The position numbers and the translations under genes were made by a program. Positions 1 through 13,800 of a stretch of DNA of 64,000 bases are shown here, in pieces. This DNA is from Phallus indusiatus (lineage: Eukaryota; Basidiomycota; Agaricomycetes; Phallales; Phallaceae), in contig JAQFWX010000008.1 of the NCBI GenBank assembly GCA_027605045.1, positions 124,001 through 188,000 on the forward strand. The letters are read 5' to 3'. Under the pieces are notes generated by a model. That model was not told where the DNA came from. It made no database searches and was given only the letters and a program-made list of their open reading frames with translations. Every line of letters begins with the position of its first letter. Within the stretch, counting starts at the first letter, position 1.

Positions 1-327
1 TTGATTATTGCGACAACATCTATTCGAGCACATTTTGATGATTTCCAACTCTCTGACGTATTCGAAGCTGAGAGCTATGTTCCTGCAGTATCTTCATTGT
101 CCTCCGTGGAATTCATATTCCGAGCTGTTCAGCTCTTTGACTCCAATGCGGAGTACTCGACCATCATCAAGAGATTGCAAGCGGCTGGATTTGGTGATGA
201 TGATGGTAGTCCCCGAAAGCTGCAGCTCGGAATCAAAAAGCTGTTAAGTATTGTCGAAATGGCTAGGCAAGAGCCCGAGCTTGTCGCGGAGAAGCTTATT
301 AGCGCGTTTATCGGCCTTGGGATGTAA
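1..327 (+). CDS. SEC18: Sec18/NSF AAA+ ATPase, C-terminal end (partial)
   Basis: This is the last 108 codons of a gene that starts left of the window, open from base 1 and ending in TAA at 325-327. NSF/Sec18 is the hexameric AAA+ ATPase that takes apart SNARE complexes after vesicle fusion. The visible part corresponds to the end of the D2 ATPase domain: the opening LIIATTS matches the D2 strand and turn written LLIIGTTS in animal NSF, and GIKKLLSIVEMARQ near the C-terminus matches the family's GIKKLLMLIEMSLQ. The Walker motifs and the D1 and N domains lie outside the window. The assignment rests on recalled family sequence and on colinearity over about 100 residues. No second candidate family fits the GIKKLL block as well. 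Confidence 0.8.
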   Translation: MIIATTSIRAHFDDFQLSDVFEAESYVPAVSSLSSVEFIFRAVQLFDSNAEYSTIIKRLQAAGFGDDDGSPRKLQLGIKKLLSIVEMARQEPELVAEKLISAFIGLGM

Positions 328-1228
328 TTATAATCAAACGTTAGAGGACAATTATTTATTTATTGTAGTGTATGTCGTGTCTTGTTGTCAATACTGAAAC
401 CCGTTACTATATCAGTACCGGTCTGCCTCACGTTTCAGGCTGGAGCCTTTTTTTCACACAATGTCTGGGAAAAGCATCACAGATCATTCTGTTTGACTAT
501 GGAACCAGGCATAATTGACTGGAAACGCCAGGTCGAGGGGAACGTACGTGAAATTGCACTTGGCTTGCAACCTGAGCGTCGACGTGTAATTGCATAGGTA
601 TGACCAAGCATGTGCATGAGGGCTATACATACAACTAATAATAAAGGAGCTTCGAGTTGGCACGTTTAGTCAACAAGACAAATTACCGCGGCCGACTCTC
701 ACTTGAAGTCAAAATGATCAGTAGGCAACTGCCAGTACACGGCAACTCCCCCTGCTTTGGAGAAAGACCTCGCATGCGTCGGTAAACTGGGGTGTGTTGA
801 GATGAATGTGTGCCTTGTTGGCATTGGAGACTGACGGAAGCGCGACGGGAAAGGCAGTGTAGTAGTCACGGTCAAGAAATTACTTCTGAGCAATTAATTG
901 CTGTGGAAGTTCATCTGCAAGGTGGTGGTGGCTCCACCTATTATCACAATAATGAATTGATGATCTGCGATGTCGAAATGCCTGGATTAATAGATTGTTC
1001 TTTGATAGTCGAAAGTTCGGTGATGTATCTGAAATGACATCAATTCTTAGACTCCAGTTTACCCTACCGGTGTAGTGATAGACGACTCGGATTATGACGA
1101 TTGGCTGAGAACGCACACCACCGGCGTCTATCCCTCAAAATGCTGTACTTCCCGCTAGTGATCCCTTCCGACTCTCAAGGCTTTCTACAACTTACGACTG
1201 AGGCTAGCTCTCAGTAACATCTTCGACA
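328..1228. other. Intergenic, SEC18 3' flank and upstream region of the ADF-H/PH gene
   Basis: About 0.9 kb separates the SEC18 stop from the start codon at 1229. I see only short unrelated open frames, with no family resemblance and no splice-linked exons. It should hold the SEC18 3' UTR and the promoter of the downstream gene; no individual element can be called. Confidence 0.5.
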
Positions 1229-4196
1229 ATGTCCACAGGTGGCGTTGACCTCAGTGACCCAAGTGTATCGATAACTTGCAATGACATGCTCGCAGACATG
1301 CTTCGCTGGTGAATGCCTCTTCAATTGCCAAGGATCATTGTCCTCTCCTTCTCTGGGTTAGAATGCTGATCTTATGCCTTTCTTCTAATTTTTAGGGCAT
1401 TATTGAGCTATACGAGTAAATTGAATCAATTGAGCGTATTTGCCTCAGGCAAAGGTGATGTAGACGAAATGAAGGAATACGTCAAGGCAGACGTTATCTG
1501 CTATGGTGTCTTTTCGGAACCAAGTCGAGAGAAGAGACTTCGCCTTACCGTGACTTATATTCCCGACATTGTTGGCGGTGTTTGGCGAGGTAATACAATT
1601 GTAATCCTTAGGCATACAACACATCTGTTTACATTCATTACTCTCCAGCTCGCGCCTTAGTACACGGCAAGGCAGTCGCGAGCAAGTTTGAGGTGAGTTC
1701 CTTCCCCGTCCGATCAGTCAACAATAAAAAACTCATTGTCTATCTCAAACTATCCATACTCACATGCCTGAAAATTAGAGTCAAAAGATGATCAGAGTGT
1801 CAGACCCAAATCATTTCACTGTTCAAAGATTCCGGAGCGGTTTGGAACTTCCACCACGTCTCACGGATTTTGTTCCGTCAGCCAATACACTCACTGTCGC
1901 TAATACCTTCTCGCCTCCACTCTCTCCCGTAAAAGCTCCACCTCCGAGAGGTGATTCCTTGAAACCCTGTCAAACCACCACTCCCCATATTACAGCATCA
2001 TCGGGAAAGGCTTACTCGCCACGTGATACCCACGCTCGAACACACGGTACCTCAAATTCAAAGCTCGACTCCGTTGAGCCAGCAGCCTGTTTACCATCTC
2101 CTTCTGGTAAAGCCACTCCGGTCTCGCTGTTTTCCGTAGCAACAGGTACTGCCGCAGTTGAGAACTTCCGACTTCGAAGCGACTCTCCGGTCCCGTCTCC
2201 AGCTGTAAAATTAAGCAACAGATCTATAACACTTCCTTCTCCTCCAAGAGACAATGACGATGGCGACGATGATGGTGACACTGATGATGAAGGATCAGAG
2301 CATCCAGGTGCACCGTCTCTGCTCACACATTCATCTGAATCTTCTCGACATGTCTATGCAGCTCAGTCCCCACGACAGGAGTTCTATCCAGGTCCATTTC
2401 AACCCTCGGATAGTTCGTCTGAAGAAGACGAATCGCCAGAGGATGCCCACTATGATAGTGAATTTCCGGACGATAATGATATAAGTGATATACCGGACCC
2501 ACATTCTATATCTAAACCTTCCCTCAGTATGGCCACCAAATCTTCACCAATCCCTCCACAATCATCTTGCCTTTCTTCTGATGTTTCTCGAAATAAGCCC
2601 TTACCTCCCGTCCGTATTTCCTCTATTGACCTACTAGGTGACCACAAGTTCATCTCTCACTCCGACTCTGTTGAAAAGTTATCTGCCGACTTACAATCGG
2701 TAGATAAGACACCTACCTACGACACCTTTGGTACAACTACCGTCTCCTCTCTTCCATCACCGCCTTCTTCTCCAGACGATACGAAGCCTCCTCTCCCTAT
2801 TGCGAATATTCTCACTTCCCGCTCGCTGCCTAAAATCTCTGTGCAAACTTCACCGCAGCCATATCAGCCTGAAGTGACGCGGTTACCGGCTTTACAATCT
2901 CTCCGCGCAAAAACGCAAATGCCGCCTCAAAGCGTATCCTCAATTACGCGTCAAACCCCATCCAAGTCTCAATCTCAGGCTCAACCCCAACCTCAACCCC
3001 AACCTCAACCTGAATCTCAGTCTCAACCTCAGTCTCAATCACAACCTCTATCCCAACCCCAACCTCAGTCTCAGTCTCAACCTCAATTCCAACCGCAGTC
3101 GCAGTCGCAGTTTCAATCTCAATCTCAATCTCAACCTCAATCTCAATCTCAACCTCAACCTCAACCTCAACCTCAACCTCAACCTCAACCTCAACCTCAA
3201 CCTCAATCTCAACCTCAATCTCAACCTCAATCTCAGTCTCAATCCCAACCTCGGTCTGAACCCGAGCCCGGGCCTCAAACTGAGCCGCAAGAAACTCAGC
3301 ATCAACCAGTCTCTCCGGCTCCCGCTCCGGTATCACTATCACTATCATTATCAAAGACTCCCGGATCTTCATCGCCTCTTCCTCTTTTTCAAACATTCCG
3401 AAGCAATCCCAGCGCCATGAGATATCTAAACCCGCACAGACGAGTTTCCACAGCCATAGATGAAGCTGAAGAAAAGAAACTCATGTCGCTCGTTGAAGAG
3501 AGACAGCGGAGAACTATGGAGCGTGCGGAACGGGAGAGAAGAGAAAGACGGGAACAAGAGGCGCGGGATCTGGAGTTTGCGCGGAGGCGGGAGCAGGTGA
3601 AGCTGAAGAGAATTCAGAAAGCGAAGATGGCGGAGATGACGAGGGAGGAGTTGAGGCAGAAGCAGGAGTATGAGGAGGCGATGAGGCGGGCTCAATTGGA
3701 AAAGCGTTATGAGGAACAGCAGACTAGGCGGACGAAGGTGCAGGAGAAGATTAAGAGTCTTGGGGGTATGTTGTTGTTAGCTGGGTTTGTTAGTGTTTTA
3801 TCTGGGACAACGTGGAAGAGGCGGTATTATCAGTTGACTACTGAGGAGTGGAAGTTTTATAAAGATGATGAGGTGCGTGTTGTTCTGAGGAATTCGTTGG
3901 ATTCAAGACTTAAAAATCCTTGTTTTTTGATAGGATATGAACGCCCCTTCAAGTATTCTTGATCTATCCGGTATAAAAGCCGTTCGGGAGTGGGATGAAG
4001 GTTATGAGGAGTTGGAGTTTATGCCAAACGGCTTTGCGGTTGAGTTAAAGGATGGTGCTCCTTGGCTATTCTTCGCGGAGTCAAAGGAAGAAAAGGTGAG
4101 TTTATGTCCTTATATGAGAATTTCTTCTTTAAAAGGTGTAAATTATTGTTGTAGGAAACGTTTCTTGGTTTGCTCAGTCACGCAGGCGATCAGTAG
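1229..4196 (+). CDS. ADF-H domain and PH domain protein with long Pro/Ser/Gln-rich linker
   Basis: Six exons: 1229-1308, 1396-1589, 1649-1692, 1779-3872, 3934-4095 and 4155-4196, giving 871 residues with all phases consistent. Residues 1-110 look like an actin-depolymerising-factor homology (ADF-H) domain of the coactosin/drebrin/Abp1 type: MSTGGVDLSDPSV at the start, then ALLSYTSKLNQLSVFASGKG and GVWRARALVHGKAVASKF. Residues about 115-620 are disordered Pro/Ser/Thr/Gln-rich sequence with a Pro-Gln repeat. Residues about 630-750 are a highly charged Glu/Arg-rich coiled coil. The last ~110 residues form a PH domain (WKRRYYQLTTEEWKFYKDDE, then the AVREW, ELEFMPN and WLFFAES blocks) split by two introns. 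By family knowledge this suggests a cortical adaptor linking actin to membrane lipid; that role is inference. The start is the first ATG that gives the ADF-H N-terminus. Confidence 0.85.
2967..3249 (+). repeat. Degenerate CAACCT/CAATCT/CAGTCT hexamer array encoding Pro-Gln/Ser-Gln
   Basis: About 280 bp of near-tandem hexamers in frame with the ADF-H/PH gene, encoding alternating Gln-Pro and Gln-Ser. The purest stretch, CAACCT repeated, is near 3146-3204. The antisense strand of this array is open in two frames and yields spurious Leu/Arg- and Glu/Val-rich frames. Confidence 0.9.
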
Positions 4197-7100
4197 CGTT
4201 GAAAAAACAAATCATCCAAGTATCTTGGGAACTGTGAAGTATATACCATTTTCAGTGACATTCAACACCTCGCTTTTCTGTTTCCCCCTTCTTTTCACGG
4301 TTTCTCTATATCTTGTTGTGTGTGTGTGATGTACACTCATTGACGTTCCTTTTATTATTTGGACTCGGACATCTCTTTTCATAGTACTATAACGGCATCG
4401 CCCATGTTAATATTATTATCCCATAATAGTCCTATTCGTCCTATTTATTTTACTACGTCAGATTACGTTTCCTTTCTTTATCAGCTGTATCTCGACCTGT
4501 CTCTTTTCTCTTTCTCTCCTTCTCTTGTCACACCCTATATTTTATCATCTTATTTCCGTATGACATAGGTATACTAGATTCAGATTGACATATAGTGTAC
4601 ATACTGATGTATGTATGCGCTTAGATAGGATGGTTGTTTACCTAGCTTTTTTTTATTTCCCCCGTAAGGCACCGAAGCCAGTACCAAAAAACAAACCAGA
4701 GAACGAAGCAAAAAGGAGCGAAACGGAATAAAGATTCTGAAACCAAGCTATGAGGTGAGGTGAGGCATCATTGAAGCCTGGTAATAGGGATTCGATCAAG
4801 TTCAAGTCGCTGTTCAAAATTGAAGTTTTAGCAGATGGAGCTCAGTTGACCGATACTGAAAGCAATGGTAGATGCAATGAAGAGACATTTAAGATTCAAT
4901 ACTACCCGACGTGTTTTGGTTTTTGATGAACTTTTTCGAACTTTGACGGCGTTGTCGTGTTGAATTCAATTCTTTCGACTCCCACTCCGATCGAGTCGCG
5001 GACAGTGCATATACATAGCAATTGAGATATATATTCATTACTAGACTATTACTTTCAAGGCAGCTTTTTCTTAAATTGTTGATACTAGTGACTGTAACTA
5101 GTTACTAGATTAATGCCTGGCTTAACTCCAGGTATGGTATAGTTCAGGCTTGATGACACCACAGTTTATACTGTATTTTATTCATGTTTTGTGTTGAAGG
5201 CTGATCAGTACTGCCGGTGAGTATTATCATTGATGATGATTCAATTCAGAACTTTTTTAAACTATAAAGCTGGCTACAGACCATAAATCAATACGTGTGG
5301 CGTGCTACATTGGTTGCAATTTAATTAAAGTTTAATGTTGTTATTGCCAAAGTTGCCATTGCTAGGGCGACTAGACAGGCCTGAGTAGCAAGTGATTTCA
5401 AGGGCAAAGTTCTTCGCCGTGCGGTGATTGATCTTGCTTCTCAGTTCTAAATTGTTTGATTTTGTGTCAATGCCAATGGTAAATACAACCTCGGTCGCGA
5501 GTGAGGATTGAGGACTGAGGTGAGATGAAGATGAAGATATAGACGGTCGTGTGTTAGGTATGATTCATGAATGATGTCGATGAATGATGATGGAATTCAC
5601 CGGCATCGCGACCGCCCGTTAGCCTCCTTTTGAACGAGCCTAAGGTCCAAACCCCCAAGTCCAAAAACCTAACATCACGATCCTACTAATCTGCGTACTA
5701 TATTAACTTTTCATATACAGTTTGGCAAAATATAAGGTATCTTCATTAACCATAAAAACATCTTTGCTGATCTTTCCGGTCTATTAAATAGTATTTGTCG
5801 TATTTTTGAGAGAGTCCTTGTTTTCTTTGCCATACAAGTTGGTGCTGTTTTGTGGTAACTGAGACAGTTTTTTTTTCATGTGCCTACTTATGGTTGCAAA
5901 TCTGGTGACTTGGGTCAACACATAAAATCAAGTCAACTAACCCTTGACGTCGAACATTGTCGCCGGATTTTCTTCTTAACGAGACATACCGATGAAACTT
6001 TTCCAGGTACTCGCGATACAATAAAATTTTATTGGAGATGAGCACATTTACATGTGTGGCATCTTCGAAGAAACGGCGTTCCCCGTGCAGAAGTTTAGAG
6101 CGGTATAATATACCTGCCAAATGGCCCCGGGGAGTCAGAATTTAGAAAACAAGAATCGTGTACATTTGAAGATGCTCTCCAGCCCGCCGTGAGTTTGATA
6201 CAATGCCTCCGACTGCTAAACGGCAATTTTCCGACCAAGATTATAGCACTTCCTGTTTTGGGTGTGAATCTAAGGCTAGGATATGTCAGTCTGTCAGGTC
6301 CCCTCTAACATGCCAGACAGCGGCGCCTGGCTGTACACAGCTCTAATACATATACTACAAATACTAAGCAGTGTCCAAACATCTATCCCATAACTGGGAT
6401 TCAGCCAGACTCTACTCCCTAATTTTTCCCCCTTTTCGTATTGACCAATGAGCGGCAGTATAGGACGTAATTTAACCGTAGTGATTCGAGAAAAAAGCCG
6501 AAACTACAGTTGCCTACAGTCTGATTGTTGGGTCTCAATTTCGCGTTGAACCGTCCTCGTTTCCGCTAAAATCCCAGGTTGGGAATAAAAGAACGGAACA
6601 ACCTGCACTTTCAAGAATAAAAGTTCCGACGGGTGAGTGGCAAATGAGCGCGTCATTCTTGCCATCTATTTCGACTGCCGCCATCTCCTTAAAGTTAAAG
6701 CCCTGTTTAAGATGTCTCCTTGACATATAGGCAGGCGTCAGGTTTGAAGTTTATGCTGTTAGAATTGGGAGAATGGGCTGCATCGATATTGACAGGAGGT
6801 AAAATGGAACAAAGAGGCTGAATTCAGAAATCAGTTGAATGGCGTCAATCTATTCACTTCGGGGATTGGTCCTAATATCACCGGAGGAAAATGTGCATAT
6901 CTTATCAGGTTTCATTTTCCATTTTCGCTAAAAAATTCTCTCTCTTTCACTTTTTTAACATAAAGATGGAGAGTCCAATTTCCTTCAATGGAGATTTTTG
7001 GACCAGCAATATAATTTTTTGGCTTCTCATGCCATATTAGTTCAAGATATACAGTAATTTTTGGGCGGTACTTGATATGAGTGTCGAGGACCATGATTGC

Positions 7101-10100
7101 TTGATCATAAACGTATCAAAAACACTTAACTAATCCACTGACGGCGCAGTAACTACGGCATATATGCAGTCAGACGATTTGCAAAGTCATGATTTTTCTA
7201 CCTGCTTTTCAGTCCATTTCTGGATTTATTACCTGGTCTCGCCTATTAATGAACAATGACTGCGATATCCTCAATAACAAACAGTGACAAAATGACCTGT
7301 GGCGCAATGAAAGGCCATCTTCCGCTCGAACAAAGGTGCTTCTATTCATCAAGAAGTCTGTATTCCCGCAGTAGCAGTATGACTATGCAGTGAACTTTCG
7401 GAACAAGTGCCAATTCACGCAAGACAGGATAAGGCTTCGATTCTCAGGTATGATCAAACGTATAAGGATTGCCAAAAAATAATCAGAGATTTCCAACCAT
7501 GATCATTGTGAGCGCCCCGCCTTCTAAGCTATTTGACTTGGCTCACAATAAAAAATAGGGGTCAGTGGTTTCCATATGCCATAGATTTGTTTGTTAAGGA
7601 ATAGCGCTGCATTCATGATGTACACTTCAACTCTATCGCCTGAATATTTATCTCTATACAAAAAGACGAACCTTGATTAAGTTGACACAGCCTGACAGGC
7701 AATATAGATAACGAGTCCTATTGAAACCCCTTTCGCCCAAGTTGCGTTTTCGGAAAGTGGACGCAAGTCCATCAGAATGGTCCAGCTCAGGATCATACAA
7801 TTTCAGCTTGGTAACCGGTTAACTTCGATAACTGACTTCAATTTCCAATGTATGCTCGGCTCGATCTTCCGATGCTTTAAAGTAGTAGCGTGCTAGTTGT
7901 ATTATAAGTGCGTAACTATATCAAATAAATCATACGGTCCATTTCAACAACACTAAAAAGCGAGACCAATTTTTATATATTAGGTTAGAATCCGTTAGAT
8001 GACGAGGGGCTAGTATAGTTAGCAGGCGACAAGTGATATCGGCAGTTGCCGTGTGTATCATCATACCGACGGGCCCGAAAGGAAGGAGGGTCTTCAAACC
8101 ACATGATTACCCGCTCTTTCATAATTTTAAAAATAAAACACGTGCTGTAGCCGAATGGCCTCAATTGAGACATCTATTCAGTTTGGTGTGATAGCATATG
8201 ATGCGAGCAACTGAGGCTACAACTCAAGAACTCTAATTTCATTATGTAAATTAACCGCGTCCTTCTTTCAACATTGACTTCTGGAACTAGAACCATAGGA
8301 CCACTCCCGTTCGCAAGCGGCGTAAAGAAGAGAAACCTTGGTTTTTCTCAGCACCCAAGCATCCAAGCTAGCAGCTGCGCACAAGAGAAAAATAGCCATA
8401 CATATATTAAAAACCAAGACCATCCGAACTGGAACAAAGATCCAATCCCGGGCCCGTTCGGTGCTGTTTCGGCGATGCCGACAATCACGTACGTGTATGT
8501 AAAGTAGGCACGTTTTGGTATTATATAGGCACCGATCATCAAATCATGTGTTATCTTATCCCTTCCTTCCACTCCAAGGGACACAAGTCCAATATGATCA
8601 AGAAATCCAAAACCAAAATTGGAAATTGCAACGAGACGTCTTGTTTTCAGGGCCGGTTGTGTAAAAAAAGACACCTCGGATGGCAGCCAGAAAATTGCAC
8701 AGGTACAGTAGACAGATACAGTAGTAATTATGCGGTAACTGTATGATCGCCAACGATAACCGCTTTGTCAATACAAAGCAATCTTATATGTAGTGCCAGA
8801 CTGTCAGAAAGACGACACAAAAAAAATTGCTAACGCGTCGACAGCACATATTTATATTGTCGAGGTGATAAAGTTCATTAGGTACACATCCCAGGTCTGG
8901 CTTCCCGGCATATAATCACGAGTAAATGCACATCATGCCAATTGCACGTACAGAGCAACGAATTGAACCTCGTGAGTTGACAATCCACTGACCAGTTGAA
9001 ATCCCCGTTCCGAAATTAAGATAACAACTGTTACTCGCAGCTTACAGGCTCTCCAATACGTGCGTATGTAAATTACATCAACACAAGCGTGTCATGATGC
9101 GTGCCTACTGTTGATTTATGAAATTATATGTACAGAAGACTTGCGGCACAACATACTGAATTCATTCTATTTCCGCTGCCCGCATTTCTAAAGACTATGT
9201 ATAGAGTCTCATTATGATCATCCGGCGTAGTAGGGCATATCGAAGGGCCTCCCGAGGGAATGCTTCCAGATAACTCCCAGGCAACGTGATAGTAATCATC
9301 CCCGTGTCGGCTCCTTGCAATACGTCCCTGCAACTGAATGATGTTGTAATGATCCACCACGAGCTTGACTCTGTTCTTTTCATTGTTCCAGAAAAGGGAA
9401 ATTCAATAGTCAAGGGTCGACAGAAAATGGAGCAAACATTGTTTCCTATCTTGGAAAACGCAGAGACTGAAATAGCTGTTTTGAGACACAGCTCACTCAA
9501 AATTTAAGGGAAAGTGGTCGTTTGTGAATTCAAATGATAAGTGAGTGGTGCATGTCTCATTTTTCCTGAAGAATAAACTTTTTTTTCTTTTCTTCTTTTT
9601 CACTTTTACTCACTCTCTCACTCCACTCTATAGAGGTATGAAAACGTGTACGAAGGGTTTCAAAGAAATAAAGTAAATCACGCAAGTGCGACGGGAGGGC
9701 ATGCGCAATATAACGGCACGTGTAATAATAATGAATTCGAATAAAGAAGTGAGTAAATGAAAAACATGATCCATGATACAAGATTTGAACAAAAATGTGA
9801 TATTACGCTCAACTAGCAAGCGAGTTTTCTACCGTTGATTTTTTAATAAGATAAAGCAATAACAACTAATTACCATAGGGTAACAAAGTATTAGGACGTT
9901 ATAAGGTACGATATGAGAACACGTATAGTACTGGTACGACGGCGACATGAATGTAGGTTGATATCGATATAGAACAAGAGGAAGAAACGAAAAGGAGAGA
10001 AAAGATAAAAGATGAGTGAGTAGGGTAACACAAAAACACAAAAATTTAAAAAAGAATAATCATATAGACAATGAATGAGTGAAGAATGCGAGAAAAATAA

Positions 10101-10843
10101 ACGAGATTAGACCCAAAGATACATACAACGATACATACAAGCTTCTTGAAAAAGAAGAACCATTTTTTACACGAAAACACGAAAAAGAATATAAAAGGAT
10201 TGAGATATTGAGAGGAGTCGATTATTAGGGCAAACAAAATGAGTTTTGAATAATAATGAGAACAAGAATTGCGTGCGGATGCCAAATTGCGTGAAATAAG
10301 GTAGTAGAGAGAAAGAAGCGCATTCCGGGTCGATAGATAGCCAATATCGAATCAATAAAGTAGGCGGTGGTAGAGTGACTGATGACTCTGGAAAAATAAG
10401 AACCAAAGGGGACAAGAATTGTTGCATGATCCATCTTCAAGCTCCAAAACATGGCCATGTAATTGGGAATTGGTCGGACAAAAGTCCGGTGGAAGGCATG
10501 AAGGATAAACAACAGGAGTGAGTGAATACTTAACCCTGCTCGAAGATAGGGTCATGTATGCTCGTGTGCATCCAGGGTGACAATTCCGCCGATATACAGC
10601 AACGGAAGTTGAATCTGGCCGATTCAACGGAACATCCGGGCGAGTGTGAATAGGGCGGGACAGCCGTCTGTGAAAAAAGAGGAACTTAGAAAAATGTTCG
10701 AAAAGGAGAAGAATATGAATAATTGAGCAATGTCAAAATAAAAGGTGGATGAGGCTTTTCCATTCATTATTCAATCCAAAGAGAGAGAATTAATACTGCA
10801 GAGGGAATATTTGAAAACTCACCGAAACGCATGCAAAAAAACT
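4197..10843. other. 6.6-kb region without a recognisable gene
   Basis: No open frame here has family resemblance or can be spliced into a convincing protein. The longest, 108 codons on the minus strand at 8348-8674, is hydrophobic but has no partner exons. I found no tRNA-like cloverleaf by eye, no clear terminal repeats and no transposase motif. From about 9540 to 10840 the plus strand is strongly A/G-rich, so the transcript of the minus-strand GATA gene would be C/U-rich there; this is probably its 3' UTR and downstream sequence. GAT-rich short repeats occur near 5515-5595. Confidence 0.45.
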
Positions 10844-13800
10844 TCAGACAACATCGTCTCCAAGCTCATCAGACTCTTCACCCTCACCCTCCTCATCACT
10901 TCCACCCTCCCTCTCTTCATACTGCTCCAGCATAGTCTCGTCGACATCTTCTCTGGCAAGAACAACCATCGATGAAGAAGGAATATCACCAAAACTCGAC
11001 TGATTGACCATCGTCGAAGCAGCTGCAGCGGCGGAGGCAGCAGCAGCAGCAGCCGCTCCCGCTCCCGCCCCCGCCCCCGCCGTTGTCGTTGTCGTTGTCG
11101 AAGAACTCGAAACATGTCTACCGGATCCACTTGCCCGAGCCGTTGACTGACCCCGTTTTTCTCGCCGCTTGGCAGCTGGTCCACTACCACCACCACTACG
11201 ACGATAACGACGGGCGCCACTTCCTCCTCCACCGCCGCCGCCAGACTCGACTGCAACCGCCATAGAAGAGGAAGAAGCCTGAGAGGAACCTCCGTACTCA
11301 GTTTTGTAGTTGTCTGTACCTCCTCCGCTGGCGCTAGTCGACGCAAATGCGGCTGCACCCTCCATTATCGTTCTTCCTGCAGCATCGCGACCCCGTTTTT
11401 TTATCTATAATTCATTTTGAAAGAGACAATGATTTATTAAAATTGAGAAAAATTATGTTATTAGTGAAATTCAGACTCACTAGTTTAGCATATACCAATC
11501 CACACGCATTGCACAGGGTTCGGGGACCTGTACAAAAAAAGGAGAAAAAATCGAGTCAGCGGCATGGACCCAAAGAGTCCAAAAGTGTAATATCAAATTA
11601 AAACCAAATCAAATAATGAACACATCGTTAAGGACTCGCGGAAGAGACAAACAGCGAGATATTCAAATATAAATATTTGACATCCCGGAAGCCAAGATAA
11701 CGAAATTGTTGTGAAAAAAATTCGTAATGGAAATAGCGGAAATAAAAATGAAACAAAGCAAATATGCATATACATACCTAAAGGACCTCTTCTCCATTCG
11801 GGAGTGGCAGTTGCACCGCAGCCCAAACACTTCTGAGGTTCTGGCGCAGCACCCGTACTCGACGATCCAGCCTCCGTTTTCTGTCAAAATCACAAAAAAA
11901 AAACAAAATAATAAGTTTAAAGTTCACACAAAATTAACCGAGACGGCGACATGAAAAAAAAGGGATCGCCATAAATAAATGAACGGATGAATGGATGGAT
12001 GAATCAATGAATGTATGAATGAAGGCGAGCAAAAAGTAGCCGAGCTGAGCGAAACGCGCGACGCACATCGCATCAAATTAAGAAAGAGTGTGAAAAAGAA
12101 ACGGAAACGAAGCTAAACGAAGCGAGGAAACGAGGGAATAAAGAAGAGAAAAATAACCGAACCGACCTGTCTCTTAGCCTTCGGCAAATCACTCTCGGTT
12201 TTAACCCCGGAGCCGGGTGAGAATGTTGTAGCCTGAGCCGCGGTTGTGCTACTACTGCTCGCGAACATTGACGTCGAAGAAGACGAGGGCTCTACTACAA
12301 GAAAAAAAAGAAATATACGTTAGAACAAACGTGCTTTTGGAACTAATTACTAGTACCTTTCCGGGGGAGTCCTATATTGGCAGCTGGTATAAGAGACGAA
12401 GAAGGCGCGGACGTTAAACCTAATTTCTTCCGGTTACTTAAAAAAATCAAAGAGAGGAAGAAAAAAAACACGAAACGAACCTATAGACGAAGATGAAGAC
12501 GAAGGTTCACCGCCACTATGACTCTGACTCTGACTATGCGAATGGGAAGAAAACGAATGTAACGCAGAAGAAAACGGGGCATAATTCGGAGTAGCCGATC
12601 CGCCATTATTACCATCATCGTCGTCGTCGTCATCGTCCTGTTCTTGTGCGCCGCCCGTTTCCAACAATTCCCCCCCTCCACCACTTCCCTCCCCCTTTTC
12701 AAGAGAAGACACCAAAGCATCAGTCGTCGAGGGAATCAACTGTCTTCTACCTTCAATTGCCCATTCATATATTCGGTCTAGAAGATCGAATGATGGAATT
12801 CCCATTCCAATTCCAATTGGGAGGGAACGCGGGACGTCTGGGGACTGAGATTGAGGAGAATTTGTTTGTCCCGGCTGAGATTGTGCTTGTATGCCAGAAA
12901 GTGAGTGAGGTGTGGATGTAGTAGTTGCAATATGGGGAGAGAAAGTCGATGTTGTAGTTGAACTTGATCCTTGCTGTTGCTGTGGTGTTGATGGTGCATT
13001 ATCGATTATAGAACGATATGTTTGATATAACTAAAAAAACGCGTTTTTTTTAGAAAAAAATATAACAAGCACGGGGAAGCAAAGAAAATGTTTTATTTTG
13101 CTAGCATTGAAAATTTCAACAAACGCGACATACCTTAATAAAATCCGATTTTTGAAAAGGTCTCGTATCGGGATCGATAACAATAGAAGAAGTACCTACA
13201 GCCGGAGTAGTAGTAGTACCAGCTCCAGCCGTAGCCGTGGTATTCGTAGTGGTAGCAGTAGTAGTAGAGATTATAGGAGAAGTACTAGTATCGGAAGATA
13301 ATGAAGACGCGTAACCGTGGGTGCTCTGTGTATGCTGCGAATGCGAGTGTTGGTGTTGGTACTGGGGTTGTGGTTGTGGTTGTTGTTGCTGATAATGATG
13401 GTAATGATGCGGTTGAGGGTGGTGAGGTTGGTGATGGGGATGATAAGATTGTTGAGGCGTAAGAGGGTGAGACATCGAAGGTGACACAGCGGCAGAAGAC
13501 GACGCGGATCCGACCCCCCCGACATGAAATCCTGATGTTGAAGGTGCCGGTGACATAACGGTGGTTGTGGTAACCGCCGTTCCAGTCCCCATCCCAGTTC
13601 CCGTCGTTGTGGTAGCGGGCGTCGCTGTGGCTGTGGCTGTGGCTGTGACCACGGTGGCGGGAGAAGGAAGAGACTCTTCTCGTTCTCGTTCTCGTTCTCG
13701 CGCCTTTCCCTTTCCAATGGAAACATTCCGAGGGGAACTTTGCGCGAAAGAGTGTCGTGCGCGTCGTGCTTGAGAAGGGGGTTGATAATGCGGAGGCAGG

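Noticed and set aside
2944..3396. Minus-strand 150- and 85-codon open frames rich in Glu/Val or Leu/Arg
   Set aside because: Antisense of the Pro-Gln hexamer repeat in the ADF-H/PH gene; repetitive composition keeps all frames open.
8348..8674. Minus-strand 108-codon frame resembling a small membrane protein
   Set aside because: Hydrophobic by composition, with no partner exons or recognised motif and no promoter evidence.
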